Below are positions 25,348 to 36,164 of a stretch of DNA of 64,000 nt, piece after piece; within the stretch, counting starts at the first letter, position 1, and every line of letters begins with the position of its first letter. The position numbers and the translations under genes are program-made. The notes under the pieces were generated by a model. It was not told where the DNA came from and did no database searches. It worked only from the letters and a program-made list of their open reading frames with translations. The stretch is from Ehretia macrophylla (Eukaryota; Streptophyta; Magnoliopsida; Boraginales; Ehretiaceae): positions 37,793,052 to 37,857,051 of the forward strand of contig CM075772.1 of NCBI GenBank assembly GCA_037974665.1, read 5' to 3'.

Positions 25348-27868
25348 TTGTGTGTAACGCCCCGATCCCTCACGAGACCGGGACTCCTATTTATCATGCT
25401 ATTCTCACCCAATTCCAAACCCCGGGCACAAAAATTTTAGGGGAAAACGGACGGAGTCTCCTCTGTTTATAGGACTAAACTGGTACCTGCACAAAGACAC
25501 TCATGATGCTAGATCCACAAACAGCAACTCTTATAACCAATCCTCCAAGATTTTTTATGGGCCACCCGCGATCACAAGGCCATCCGAGCCTCGGAACAAC
25601 AATTACATATAACACACAAGCAAGCAAAGCATTTCTAATTTTAACTATAGGTAATTAGATACAACAATAGCCAAGTTCTACTTCCAAGTTTGTTAATCAC
25701 ACAAGCATGCAAAAGAATAAGTTTACTATGGATTATTACATGTCATTCCACTTTATATCCAACATACAAGATTACAAATTATTACATTCACCATTTATAC
25801 TCAAGACCCCAAGGTCACAAAAAGGCAATCAACAACAACTCCACGCAAGCTTCTCATTTTAGACAACCTTATCACACAAGAAGTCACCGAAATTGCTTAA
25901 CTAGCACTTCTTCCTCTTCTTCTATCAGCTGAGGATTCACCTCAGCTTCACCTGAAACATATTAAATGAGGAATGAGCAACTAAGTTGCCCAGCGAGGGA
26001 GGTGATGCAACATGCCAACGTGCAATATGATATGCAAACACAAGAAAACATATATAATCCACATAAACCAACAAGACAATAAGCCAAGCAATTAATCACT
26101 TTAAAAAGGATACGGTTCCACTTCCAAGTCTTTGATCACGAGCCACGAACCACGAGCATCACGAACATGCCGGCAAACCCCAAACACCAACAATTAGGAT
26201 ACTCCGGATGTATCCCGATCCTACGATCCTTTCTCCCGAGGTAGGTCCATGCCCAGCAGGTGAACCACGCCTCTGGGGTAGTGGAGTATGCCTCAGCGAG
26301 AAAGGAAATAGGCACAATGGTAGTCGAGGGAGCACGGCAAGCCCGACGCCGCCCGTGTTTCTCGATGCTACCATGTCCGAAAAAGGTTGTGCAACCCAAT
26401 ACAAGTCACAAGCAATCAATATAATGCATAACACATAAGAGGGACGACAAAGTAGGCCGCCCTCACATTTATGCACGATAAAAGTTCATATAAGCACGAG
26501 ATTAACTTAAAAATTCCAAAAGAAGCAATCAACACAATTAATTCCCACAATCTACTCAAATAGCTTAATTATATCCTAAATATTCAATATAATATGAGTT
26601 AACTTAAATACAAGTGCCAATTGCATCAAATATAGCCAAAACTACTTTTTCCCCTTTCTTTAACCGAGTTTTCTTTCTCCTAAGCATAGTTCAAGATTCC
26701 CAATCATATCCTAGTCTTTCTATATTCTTAATTAAACCCAAAGGCACCTTTTAGGATCATAAAAACACATTTTAGCAACAAAAGTTCGGGAAGGCCCCGA
26801 ACGGATTTGAACTACAACTATACTAACCGAACCCCATTTTCACGAAACGAAAGTACCAAAGGTGCTTCCTTAACCCAAGGATACCCGAACCAATGCCCAA
26901 ACTTGCCCGGATTGCTTAACGTATAAAACCCCCTTTTTAAAGTAAGCTAATTATGCAATTAAGTTCAAATTCGAGTGATTCAACCTAACGTGGCTTTTCA
27001 ACTAACTTCCCTAGGGTCTAGAGCACCTAATTGATGCATCAATTCAAGCCAATTAGCAAATTTTCTCAAAACCCTAGTTCTAGGCACTATTCATCATCTC
27101 TTTGATCAAATTCAACATTCAACCATTAACTTTGTTATCAACCCTCAAAAGTTAGCTCTAGAGACATTAAATAACTCATAGGAAGCATTCATAACAAGTT
27201 TTATAGCTAATATCAACAAATCAATAAAATTCAATATATGCACATAAACTTTAAAAACAAATAAATGCATCTCCCTCACAATTTTGAAGATGAAGAAGCT
27301 TGTTGAAGACTCTAGGTTGCTCAAAACCCCTCCCAAGATGAATCTAGAAGCTCAAAATGCAAGATTGTTGAAGCAAGAATCTCCTTTTTTCCTTCTCCTT
27401 TGGTATTTTCGGCCTGCTACAGTAATTCCAACACATTGTTCTTCTTCTTTTTTTTGTGTGTTTTAATGAGCTTATGTGATTTATATAAGATTAAGTTGAG
27501 GTGGGGTCAAGTTTGGGTATTTAAAAGGTCACTAGAATGCGCGTTATTAACTTAAAAATGAGCCTAAGATGAAAAGTAATGTTAGTTATTTAAATCTCTA
27601 AGTTTGTTACGTAACATTATTCACTTAACTACTAAAAACATTTTTTAAACTACCTCTCCTGTCGCCTCTAGCTCAATTTCACATTTTTTCCACTCCTCTA
27701 ACAATTAATGTGATTTAATAAAAATACTAATTCACTAATAGAATATAGTTTGAAAACGGGATGAATAGTAGCTAAAGAAGCCAGTTAATAAAGCACAGAA
27801 GGAAATGCGCAAACAATAGATGCAACAGTAAATAAATGTACGGCTAAAATCTCGGGCGTCACATTGTG
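25348..27868 (-). mobile_element. Nested solo LTR (2511 bp) of a related Gypsy family
   Basis: Spans 25353-27863. Plus-strand ends are TGTAACGCCCCGATCC and CTCGGGCGTCACA, so it lies on the minus strand. Perfect 5-bp TSDs TTGTG are at 25348-25352 and 27864-27868. Removing element and one TSD restores the element-A LTR sequence found at 17862-17880. Palindrome GGTTGTGCAACC is at 26385-26396. Its 3' end (CTCGTGAGGGATCGGGGCG) is of the C/D/E/F type, not the A/B type. A solo LTR implies insertion followed by LTR-LTR recombination. Confidence 0.93.
25975..25991 (-). promoter_or_regulatory. Conserved LTR hairpin, CAAC/GTTG stem (nested solo LTR)
   Basis: Minus strand: GGGCAAC, loop TTA, GTTGCTC. 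The loop differs from element A while the stem is kept. Confidence 0.6.
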
Positions 27869-28339
27869 TGCTAAGGTGGATCTTATGTGCAACTTGCGTG
27901 GAGTTCATGTTAAATATTGTATTTTGAGACCTTGGGGTCTTGTGTATATGTTTGGTAGTTGAAGTCTTGTATGTTAGGGAAAGATATTGGATTGTAAAAA
28001 TGGATTCTAGAATTTATTTTCTCTTGCATGCTTGGAGTGTTTATTGTCTTACATATGGAACTTAAAATTTTAATTGTATCTAACTACTTATGGTTAAAAC
28101 CAACTTACCTTGCATGCTTGTGTGCTTAAGAAGGTTGTTGTTGCTCCAAGGCTCGGATGGCCTTGTGATTTTGATTTTGCTTTGGAGATATTAGAAGATA
28201 AGTTGTTTTTAATGGTTCAAATGTTATAAGTGACTATTCGTAGGTAACAGTTTAGTCCTTGTTATAGAGGAGACTCTGTCCGAGTGACGGGTCCGAGCCA
28301 GACTTTAGCGTGGGGTTGGGTTCGGGGCGTTACATTTTG

Positions 28340-29317
28340 TGTTTCTAATTTGTTTTTAATTTTTCTTGAACTTATACTGGCATCCTTATTTCAAGCTGGT
28401 TTATTTTTGTACAGCCTTCACTAGGGCTTGGTGATTATCTGCATACCTAATAAGGAAGCTGGAAAAAGGACCAATTATACTTCATTTGGATTCACTTGGA
28501 CTTCATTCCAGCAAGTCAATTTTTGAAAATATAAGAAGGTGTGTCAAAGTGCAGTATGCCGATTTAATAGTTTCTATATATTTGCTTCATTAAATCAAGT
28601 TATGACCATGTGTATATAATTGATGCGGTATTTGTGAATTAACAACTAGAAGATCAATTACTCTGCTCCATTTTTGTGCTAATGAATATCTATACTCTGC
28701 TTATCTTGGTTAGAATTGGTTTTGGATTAGTTAATCTATAAAATTAGTTAGCGATCGTAAGGCTTAATCACTTGATGTCACATTATTGATATTGTCAAAG
28801 ACATTTTAATGATTTAGCATGCCACAATGCTTGCGTTTTATGAATATAGATAAAGAATAATGCCACAATGCTCGCATTATTGATAGAGAGGAATTAGTTT
28901 AGAGACATGTCTTAATTTATTAACACATATTTTATGAAACCAAATATCCTATATTCGTCTTTTTTTTTGGGTCAATTACGTTTGTCCAAATGAAGCAATA
29001 TATGGGATACATCTCTAACGAAAACGTGTTGCACTTTTGCTTCCCTTTCTTACTGCCATTAGCAAAGAATGTGCTTAGATTAGAAAATTAATTAGAAAAT
29101 TAATGAAACAAAATAAATAAAACTCTATTTCCTCATGACCAAAAGGATCATATTTTTGTTGTTTTCTTTCCTCTATTATTTCACATTTGATATGATTTTG
29201 TTCTTGTCTGATGGTTATTTCAACTTTGCCTATCTAATTTAGTTTGTTTAAACAATTAGAAGGACATAAGATGACATTGATTGGTCATATCATGAGTGGA
29301 CATTAAAGTACCAATTG
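28340..29317. other. Intergenic region between element A and the duplicated segment
   Basis: AT-rich sequence without a supported gene. Homology to the right-hand copy of the duplicated segment starts only at about 29318. Confidence 0.4.
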
Positions 29318-29626
29318 GATCAAGTTCTGCAAACATTGGTGACAAGATGATTGTTGATATAACAATAGTCGAATCGTTTCATAATTATTATACTAATCTT
29401 ATTTTCTTATTATTTTTACTCATTACTGTTAATTTTTTTTATGCTACAAAAAATTGGTGTAATATCTCAGTGCTTTGAAAATATTGTCTTCAAGTTTTTG
29501 GGTCACATCCTCGAAAAGGGTTTGGGATATGCAATAGATAGATAGAATGATAAAATTGGATTTGAGATGTATCTTACTAAAATAAGGAAGATGATTAAGG
29601 AAGAAATGATTTGCAGTCAAGAGCAT

Positions 29627-29725
29627 AGTTGTCGAATCGTGAATCGTATCGTGAATCGAAATGTCATTTTTTTGAATCGTGAATCGAATCGAATCGTGAA
29701 TCGTACCGATTCGGTCACAAATTTG
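29627..29725. repeat. GAATCG/GTGAATCG subterminal repeat cluster (left)
   Basis: About seven copies of GAATCG, often as GAATCGTGAATCG, in less than 100 bases. Clustered short motifs near the ends are typical transposase-binding zones of hAT elements. Confidence 0.65.
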
Positions 29726-29796
29726 AAACTAGTTGATATTTGACATATTATGTTTCTATTAATAGTTTTTAGTTGAGATTCTTTATTTGAATTAAT

Positions 29797-30192
29797 ATTA
29801 TCAGCAGCAATGCCATACTTTCGAGACAACATGCTAGTTCCTCCCCCACTGATATGTCCTCCAGCCCCAACTGTTGGGCAATCCCCTGCAACACCAGCAA
29901 TTGTACTGCTTTGTTGAGCGATTGTATAATAAAATTTACCCAGATTTGCACCTGCTTGAATCCATGATGTTTTGCTTTCGGTGTCAACGGTTACTGATGA
30001 AAGGTTTCTAAGATCAATAATGACAAAAAGGGTTGAAGATGTGTAGGAAAGACCTTCGTAGTCATGCTCACCAACTCGGATTCTAATCAGCTTGTTATAT
30101 TTCTTGGAACAAATTATGGTTACTTGAATTTGGTATTCATTTTCTGGTAATACAATGGCAATTGGTTTCAAAGGGCGTTTACTTGGTGGAAA
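29797..30192 (-). pseudogene. Berberine bridge enzyme-like (FAD-binding PCMH) gene fragment
   Basis: Minus-strand translation has the first FAD-binding half of plant BBE-like oxidases: PENEYQIQVTIICSKKYN, then RIRVGEHDYEGLSYTS, then VIIDLRNLSSVTVD, then AGDCPTVGAGGHISGGG and SRKYGIAADNI. Intact enzymes attach FAD through a His in GGHDYEG and a Cys in a GVCPTVG-like motif. Here the Cys and His remain, but the first motif reads GEHD. Only about 130 of some 500 residues are present. There is no signal peptide, no ATG before the homologous part and no substrate domain. The sequence joins transposon motifs abruptly on both sides, so it is a captured exon piece inside the hAT-like insertion, not a working gene. 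Confidence 0.85.
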
Positions 30193-30204
30193 AAAAAAAT
30201 TGAC

Positions 30205-30480
30205 CCGAATCGCGAACGATTCAGTGAATCGTACGATTCAGTGAATCGTACGATTCACTAACGATTCACTAACGATTCACACGATTCGGTACCGATTCAC
30301 TTGCGATTTACGTCGATTCACGATTCTCCTATCCGATTCGTATCATTTTTTTAGTGAATCGTATAGAATCGTACGATTCGAATCGCGAATCATACGATTC
30401 TAATTACGATTCACTAAAAAAATGATACGAATCGGATAGGAGAATCGTGAATCGACGTAAATCGCAAGAATCGTACGATT
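30205..30480. repeat. Dense CGATTC/GAATCG motif field (right subterminal)
   Basis: More than twenty CGATTC or GAATCG hexamers in both orientations, many as ACGATTCACT. It contains the long hairpin 30301-30467. Confidence 0.75.
30301..30467. repeat. Perfect 63-bp inverted repeat (hairpin), 41-nt loop
   Basis: Arm 30301-30363 (starts TTGCGATTTACGTCG, ends AGTGAATCGTA) is exactly complementary to 30405-30467 (TACGATTCACT to CGTAAATCGCAA), including a 7-nt T/A run. The transcript would form a long, fully paired stem, a potential siRNA source. The absence of mismatches in otherwise decayed surroundings suggests recent origin or gene conversion. Confidence 0.9.
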
Positions 30481-33239
30481 CTGATTACACTGGTCAAGAG
30501 TCATTCATTGATTTTGTTCGATTTTTGTTGTTTGATGGATATGATCTACTGCAAAGTTATTTTTGTACTTTATTTTGATATTTTACTTTTTTTTATACTT
30601 TATTTTGATATTTTTTAGTATAATATTACATATTGTTTTTGTCAATCTTTTTGGATAATGTTTTTGAAATAAACTTTCCAGGAAGCCAATAAACTTTCCA
30701 CAAAATATAGAACAATAAAATTAGTAATAATTATTTCCTATATAGATATTAATTTTTAATTATGAGAATCATTTAGAAAACCATATATCGTCATCAATCG
30801 AATGATGTAGTTAGCTCAATGTTTCCTAGGATATTATGTTCATTCTTTTCTCTTTTTTTGGTTAAAGTTTGTTTGGTACCTTTCTACGTATTGAAACCAA
30901 TATATTATTACAAAAATATTTAAAAAATGAGCAATAATTTTTTCCTTATAAATATTAATTTTGAATTACGGGAATCATTCGGGTGACATATTGTCATCAA
31001 TCAAACGATACAATTGGCTTGATATCTTCATTTTAGATCATGCAGTTTTGGCCCCAATTTGATATAGGTTTAAAATGAATTTTTTTTTCTATGCTGGTGT
31101 TTGCTTAAAATCCTAATTTATTAAATTATATATCTATCAACATTATAAAGTAACAACCATCTTGTCACGTATAAGAAAAAGAACATCCCTCAAGAAAAAG
31201 CCATCATGCGACATGTAAGTAAATAAATTAGCACTCTTAAAAAATTAATATTCATAATTTCTAATTTAAATGATAAATCCAAACATACAACCAACCACTA
31301 GATTGAATTTAAGCAAATTAATACCCTACTAAAAAAATAAAAAGGATATCTTATTAAGTGAAAATTTTCAAGTTTGTACTATCTCGATTTTAAATACATA
31401 TGATAAAACAAAATTCATATACAAAACTAACCAACATATTTGTTAAATTAAATTATATCTAATGTTTGTATTCTAGGTATCATAGGAATGTATCTTATTT
31501 TCATTTAAACTTCTTTTATCTCTATGTGTAGAAGTTTATTTAACAAAACCTATATACACAACTTTATATTTTTGAATCAAATTATTGTGAATTTGTATGA
31601 GTTGCAGTCTTTTTCTCTCTGTTTTGCTTCTCATTCAAGTGTTGCTATGCATTAGTCACTTGAAAATGAGATTATTTACCTTCCTTTATGTAATTGTTCA
31701 ATCACTTCTAATGATCAGATCTTTTATGCTTCGAAGACCCCAAATATGGAAATGCAACATTTACTTTAGAATTTCAGTTTATTTTGAAAAAACTACAATT
31801 AAAAAACTTCAAGTTAATGCATATCGATTAAATTTCAGTTTAATGAGGTTTTACAATTTTATTCTCAAGGTTATCTTGATGTAGATAAGGAAGGTAGACT
31901 TGTATCCATTTAAATATTAGAAAAAGTCAGATCCTAACAAACTTATTCAAACCTCAACAATGGATTGTTACATAAAATACCATGTTAAGTTTGAGAGAAC
32001 CTCCACAATTGAATTTATAACCTATATAATAGTTGCAAAGAGGTATAATGATTCAAGTACAACAATTGTGGACATTCATCACATGGTATCTTGCTACTAT
32101 TTTTTACTACCTTTTTATATTTTACATGATATGCATTTACGGGGAACATAATAACAAATTTGGATATATGTAAACAATAGTGGCAAAAAAAACACTAGTA
32201 ATTTAGGAGTTTATAATGTCTCCAACTTGAATTAGATCTATGCTGTCCTTCATAAAAGATGGAGACTTCACATAGCTACCTAAATTGGTAGCTTTATTAC
32301 ATAGACAAATAGTTCCAATATGTACCATTTCTTAACCATATTTTAGTATATACTTTTTTCAAATATTGGCCAAGTTTAATCATTACAAAAAAGTTGAGAT
32401 AGAGGTTAACTATAGAGGTTTTAGTATGAGATCTTGTTTTTTTTTTTGGCTTTCGAAGAGATTTGGTATGAAAAGGAAAAAAGATTAACAAATCACAACT
32501 TTTTGTTAGAGTTGCATTGTGTATGATCTTGTAATAATTGTCTATATCTATACATATTATATAAGCTAAGCAGTAATTATTTCAGAATTCAACGCCCCAA
32601 AGTTCTCAGGTGACCTGTCACATGATATAAATAATTAATCATTCATAAAGATTATAATTAAAAGTTGACTCACTTTAATAAGAAGCATAAAAGGATCTCT
32701 TAAAATTTTTTACCTGATCTATTTTTAATTTCTTAGTTAGCAATACATGTCTATTCTTAAATTAAATATAAGTTAAGAAAAATACTTGATCAAGTGTACA
32801 ATGATAGATATACAATCATGGATATTAATAATGGTAACTTTAGATATCTAAAAACTGAATTTATTCCTTTTTATATTCACTGAATGCTATTTACATTAAC
32901 AATTGTAATTTTAACGGTGTTTACAGTAATAGAAGTTGCTACACCCTTTTTCAAATAAGATGAATTTTATGTAATATGATCCAGAAAATATCACAAATGC
33001 ATTTATAATTTGTTGAGAATGTTGAAAATATTGTTCTAAACATAATAGATAACCACAACAAGAAACAAGTATTTTTACTTCTATCTAAAAGCACCATTTT
33101 GTTACAAGTAATCAAATAAGTACCAGTTCTATAAATAAATAAATAAAAGAATCTTACTTTGATTGAAAACACTTAAATATTTGATTTATACAATAAAAAT
33201 CAAATTAAAAAATTATAATAAGCAAAAAGAAATTTCTAC

Positions 33240-34480
33240 ATTGTTTTTTTAATGAAAAAGCCTCTCTCATAAGATAACTTTATTTTTCAATTAAAAGCTT
33301 GTCAATTTAGAAAATTCACTTAATATAGCAAAAATTACATTCAGGAATCATAAATAGGTGAAAAAAAAATTTCGCATTCATTTTTTAAAATTAAATAGTT
33401 TCTCTCATAAAATTGTTTTATTTTTTAATTGAAAGCTTGGTGAATTTAAAATTTTCAATCTCACAGCAAAAAATTTGAATCTTACTGACATCTAATAAAT
33501 TTAAAATTCGATTCACATTTATCTTCATATGTTATTTTTTTGTGTTAAATGACATGTAGATAATATCAAAATGAAAACAAGTTTAGGTGGTATATTTTAT
33601 AAATAAAAATAAAATTAAGAAATTATATTTGTCTTCATCTATTATGTTATTTATCTATTTATTTATCATCTTATTTTCCATCTCACAAGCTTCATAACAT
33701 TGGTTAGGCATCGTACAACCTAGAACATTTCTTTTTTTTTGGTCAAAAATAAAATTGCATTAAAAAAGAGATCCAACATTTAACTTTTTTTTAATTTTAT
33801 TTTATTTTTGGTCAAAACTAAAATTGCATTGAAAAAGAGGTCCAAGTTGAACTTCTTTTTATGTCAAAAATGAAATTGCATTGATAAAGAAGTTAGATGT
33901 GGAACTTTCTTCTTTTTTATCAAAAATAAAATTTCATCGAGAAAAATGTCAATTTTCTTTCTTTTCACTTCTATCTAAAAAATTACACATTCGATTCATA
34001 TATTGAAATTTAAATTTAAAATCATGAATAATCAAAAAAAAATTCTACCTTTATTTTTTAAATGACAAAACCTCCCTTATAAAATTACTTTATTTTTCAA
34101 TTAAAGGCTTGATTAATTTAGAAAATTCAATTTCATATAGTAAAAATTACATAAAAAGAGTCATAAATAAATGGAAAAAAATTGGCATTCGTTTTTTATA
34201 TGACGAAACCTCCATCATAAAAATTGATTTATACTTTAATTAAAATATTGATTAATTTAAAAAAATAAAGCTCACAAAAAAAATAATCTTACTATATACA
34301 AAAGATTAAATATTTGATACATATTTGTCTTTACCTGTCATTTTCTATGTTAAATGGCACGTAGATAATGTTGAAATAAAACAAATTTAATTGTCAGTAA
34401 AATGTGATTAAGGAAATTATATTTGCCATCATCTGTTATGTTTTCTTCCTTATTTATGATTTTCTTTGTCATCTCTTATG
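33240..34480. repeat. Internal repeats of ~100 bp (TTTTTCAATTAAAGGCTTG type) within the Helitron
   Basis: A phrase of the form CCTC-ATAAAATTACTTTATTTTTCAATTAAA-GCTTG-AATTTAGAAAA recurs near 33262, 33400, 34070 and 34200, and again near 63830 and 63970, with divergence between copies. Confidence 0.6.
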
Positions 34481-35035
34481 TTCATATCAATGATTAGGTT
34501 TGGTCCAATATGAAACTTTTCATTTCTGTTTTTTTGTCAAAAATAAAATTTGATTGAAAAAGAGATTCAAAATTGAACTCGTCCTTTTTTTTGGGATAAA
34601 AAATGAGATTGCATTAAAACAGAGGTCCAAGTTGAACTTCTTTTTTCTTGATAAAAAATAAAATTATACTGAAAAGAGGTCAATGTGGAACTTTTTTTTT
34701 GTTGGTTAAAAATGAAACTATATTGAAAAAGAAGTTAGACATGATTTTTTTTGTTTTGGGTAAAAATTAAAATCGCTCAAGAAAAAGTGTAATGTGAAAA
34801 TTTTATTTTCTTTTTATTCAAAAAAGAAATTGCATGAAAAAAGTGATTTAGTGTGAAATTTTATTTTTTGGTAAACAATGAAATTTGTATTGAAAAGGAG
34901 GTCCAACGTGTAACATTTATTTCATTTTTTTGGGTAAAAAAATAAAATTGCATTCAAAAAAGGTTTAAAGTGGATTTTTTTTTGGTAAAAATAAATTGCA
35001 TTGAAAAGAAGTCTAACATGGAACCTTTCATTACA
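33730..35035. repeat. Degenerate minisatellite, ~55-65 bp unit, two clusters
   Basis: The unit is approximately GGTCAAAAATAAAATTGCAT, then TGAAAAAGAGGTCCAACATG, then GAACTTTTTTT. About four copies lie at 33730-33960 and nine at 34520-35035. Copies are strongly diverged, indicating age. Confidence 0.75.
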
Positions 35036-35439
35036 TTGGACCTTGCTTAAATGACATTCAACTAAAATCTTGATTTATTAAATTAGATTATGATTATATC
35101 TTAATTTTCCATTCAATGTATTTTAGGACTCTATCTTATCTTCATTTTAACTCCTTTATCTTTATTTGAAAAAAAACATTAAAAAAAAAACAAAAAAACT
35201 TAAGATGCAACAACTTGAGCAAAGGAAATACATACATGTATCTTTTAAAAGTTTGATCTATGTAAAATAGTGCCTACTGTCACATTTTAAAAAAAATAGG
35301 TGCTTATATTTGTTTTTTTTTTCTTTTGGTAATGACGTAGTATTTAGAGTAACTATACATTATAGTCTATCAATAATGTAATTAAAAAATTAAATTAATT
35401 AATTGTATATTTCATATTTTATAATATTTATATCACACT

Positions 35440-35466
35440 CGTGCATCGCACGGGTATACGACTAGT
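35440..35466 (+). other. Helitron 3' terminal hairpin and CTAG end
   Basis: Stem CGTGC/GCACG with loop ATC, then GGTATACGA, CTAG and host T. Confidence 0.85.
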
Positions 35467-36164
35467 TAATTGGAAGATTCATCCCATTAATCACCATAAA
35501 TTTGGAATAATCTTCTAGGATTTTATAAACGTGAAAAGAAAGTCTTAACACACACTTTTCCATAAATTTGGAATGTGAAAAAAATGTTATGCCCCCAATT
35601 TTTTATTTTTTTTCAACAAAGCACAACAACCTTGATTGTCTTTTCACATTCTCAGTTGAATCTTGATCCCTTTAATATAAAATTTATTGCTTTGTCCCTA
35701 CTTTCAAATAACTCTTTTATTAATCTCTAAACTTGGTACCATTCTTACAGCCCACATGAAAAAATAGTGCTTTATCTCTAAATGTCCAATCAACAAATTT
35801 TAAAAAGAATCAGTTAATTATTAGTTCAAGCAACGTTTCATTTCTAACCAAAACTCATCTTATTTTAGGACATGAAGTGTATGTTTTAACAACCAAAAAC
35901 ATATTATTCAAATTTATACTTTTAATAACATGTCTACCCTCTATTGGTAACTGATTTTTGTTTAGCTTCCATATCACCAACATTTTGCATTTGACTTGTG
36001 GTTATGTTTAAAACACGTTGAGCACCCAAGAAAGAAAGCTATCCCTTTTCTTTCATGCACAAAATTGTAATGTTATTCGAGATTCAATAATAATAAATTA
36101 TTTACATTATTTTATCTTAAGTACATACGAACAACTACATAAAAGTTAACCAAAAATTCTTATA
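35467..36164. other. Intergenic region between Helitron and element B
   Basis: AT-rich, no gene or bounded repeat supported. Confidence 0.45.

Larger units (their letters stand above)
23356..28334 (+). repeat. 3' LTR of element A, split by a nested solo LTR
   Basis: Begins TGTGATGCCCGAGAATTC and ends TTCGGGGCGTTACA. The insertion 25353-27863 plus its TSD interrupts it; the pieces 23356-25352 and 27869-28334 together match the 5' LTR. The small hairpin is at 25232-25248. The palindrome has lost its last base (GGTTGCGCAACA). Confidence 0.92.
15861..28339 (+). mobile_element. Element A: complete Ty3/Gypsy (Tekay/Del-like) LTR retrotransposon, degenerate
   Basis: LTRs are at 15866-18329 and 23356-28334 (the latter split by a nested solo LTR). 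PBS, gag, protease, RT, RNase H, integrase and chromodomain follow in Gypsy order. Perfect 5-bp TSDs TTTTG lie at 15861-15865 and 28335-28339. Without the nested insertion the two LTRs are 2464 and 2463 bp. The coding region has many nonsense changes and several frameshifts relative to element B, so it cannot make its own proteins. The chromodomain and long LTRs suggest the Tekay/Del chromovirus lineage; clade assignment is from recognition, not alignment. Confidence 0.92.
29616..30500. mobile_element. hAT-like non-autonomous insertion (869 bp) carrying a captured gene fragment
   Basis: Spans 29624-30492 between 8-bp direct repeats GTCAAGAG (29616-29623 and 30493-30500). The ends are CATAGTTGTCGAATCG and, inverted, CAGTGTAATCAGAATCG, which are imperfect terminal inverted repeats. 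Both subterminal zones are packed with GAATCG/CGATTC motifs. The paralogous segment near 56811-56825 (TTCAAGAGTATTTTGTTCG) lacks the insertion and serves as an empty site. An 8-bp TSD and CA-type ends fit the hAT superfamily. There is no transposase. The centre is a berberine-bridge-like fragment on the minus strand. Confidence 0.75.
29318..33300. repeat. Left copy of a >4 kb diverged dispersed or segmental repeat
   Basis: Matches 56447-64000 in the same orientation, block by block: 29318-29623 with 56447-56820, 30493-31020 with 56815-57321, 31000-32546 with 61498-63119, and the Helitron start 32547 onward with about 63120 onward. Differences are small substitutions and indels plus the private insertions of each copy. 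No long open reading frame is shared, so the repeat looks non-coding. Confidence 0.85.
32547..35465 (+). mobile_element. Non-autonomous Helitron (2.9 kb)
   Basis: The 5' end is TCTATACATATTATATAAG preceded by A (32546). The 3' end is CTAG (35462-35465) followed by T. A GC-rich hairpin CGTGC-ATC-GCACG (35440-35452) lies about 10 nt upstream of CTAG. TC start, CTRR end, subterminal hairpin and A^T insertion site are the canonical Helitron signature. No Rep/helicase frame is present. The inside is AT-rich with internal minisatellites. The 5' part also occurs at about 63119 to the window end. Confidence 0.82.

Noticed and set aside
29617..30171. A functional BBE-like gene
   Set aside because: No ATG before the homologous part, only one partial domain, GGHD changed to GEHD, and both ends run into transposon motifs.
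33730..35035. CRISPR-like repeat array
   Set aside because: Repeats are diverged and adjacent without unique spacers, in a plant Helitron; this is a minisatellite.
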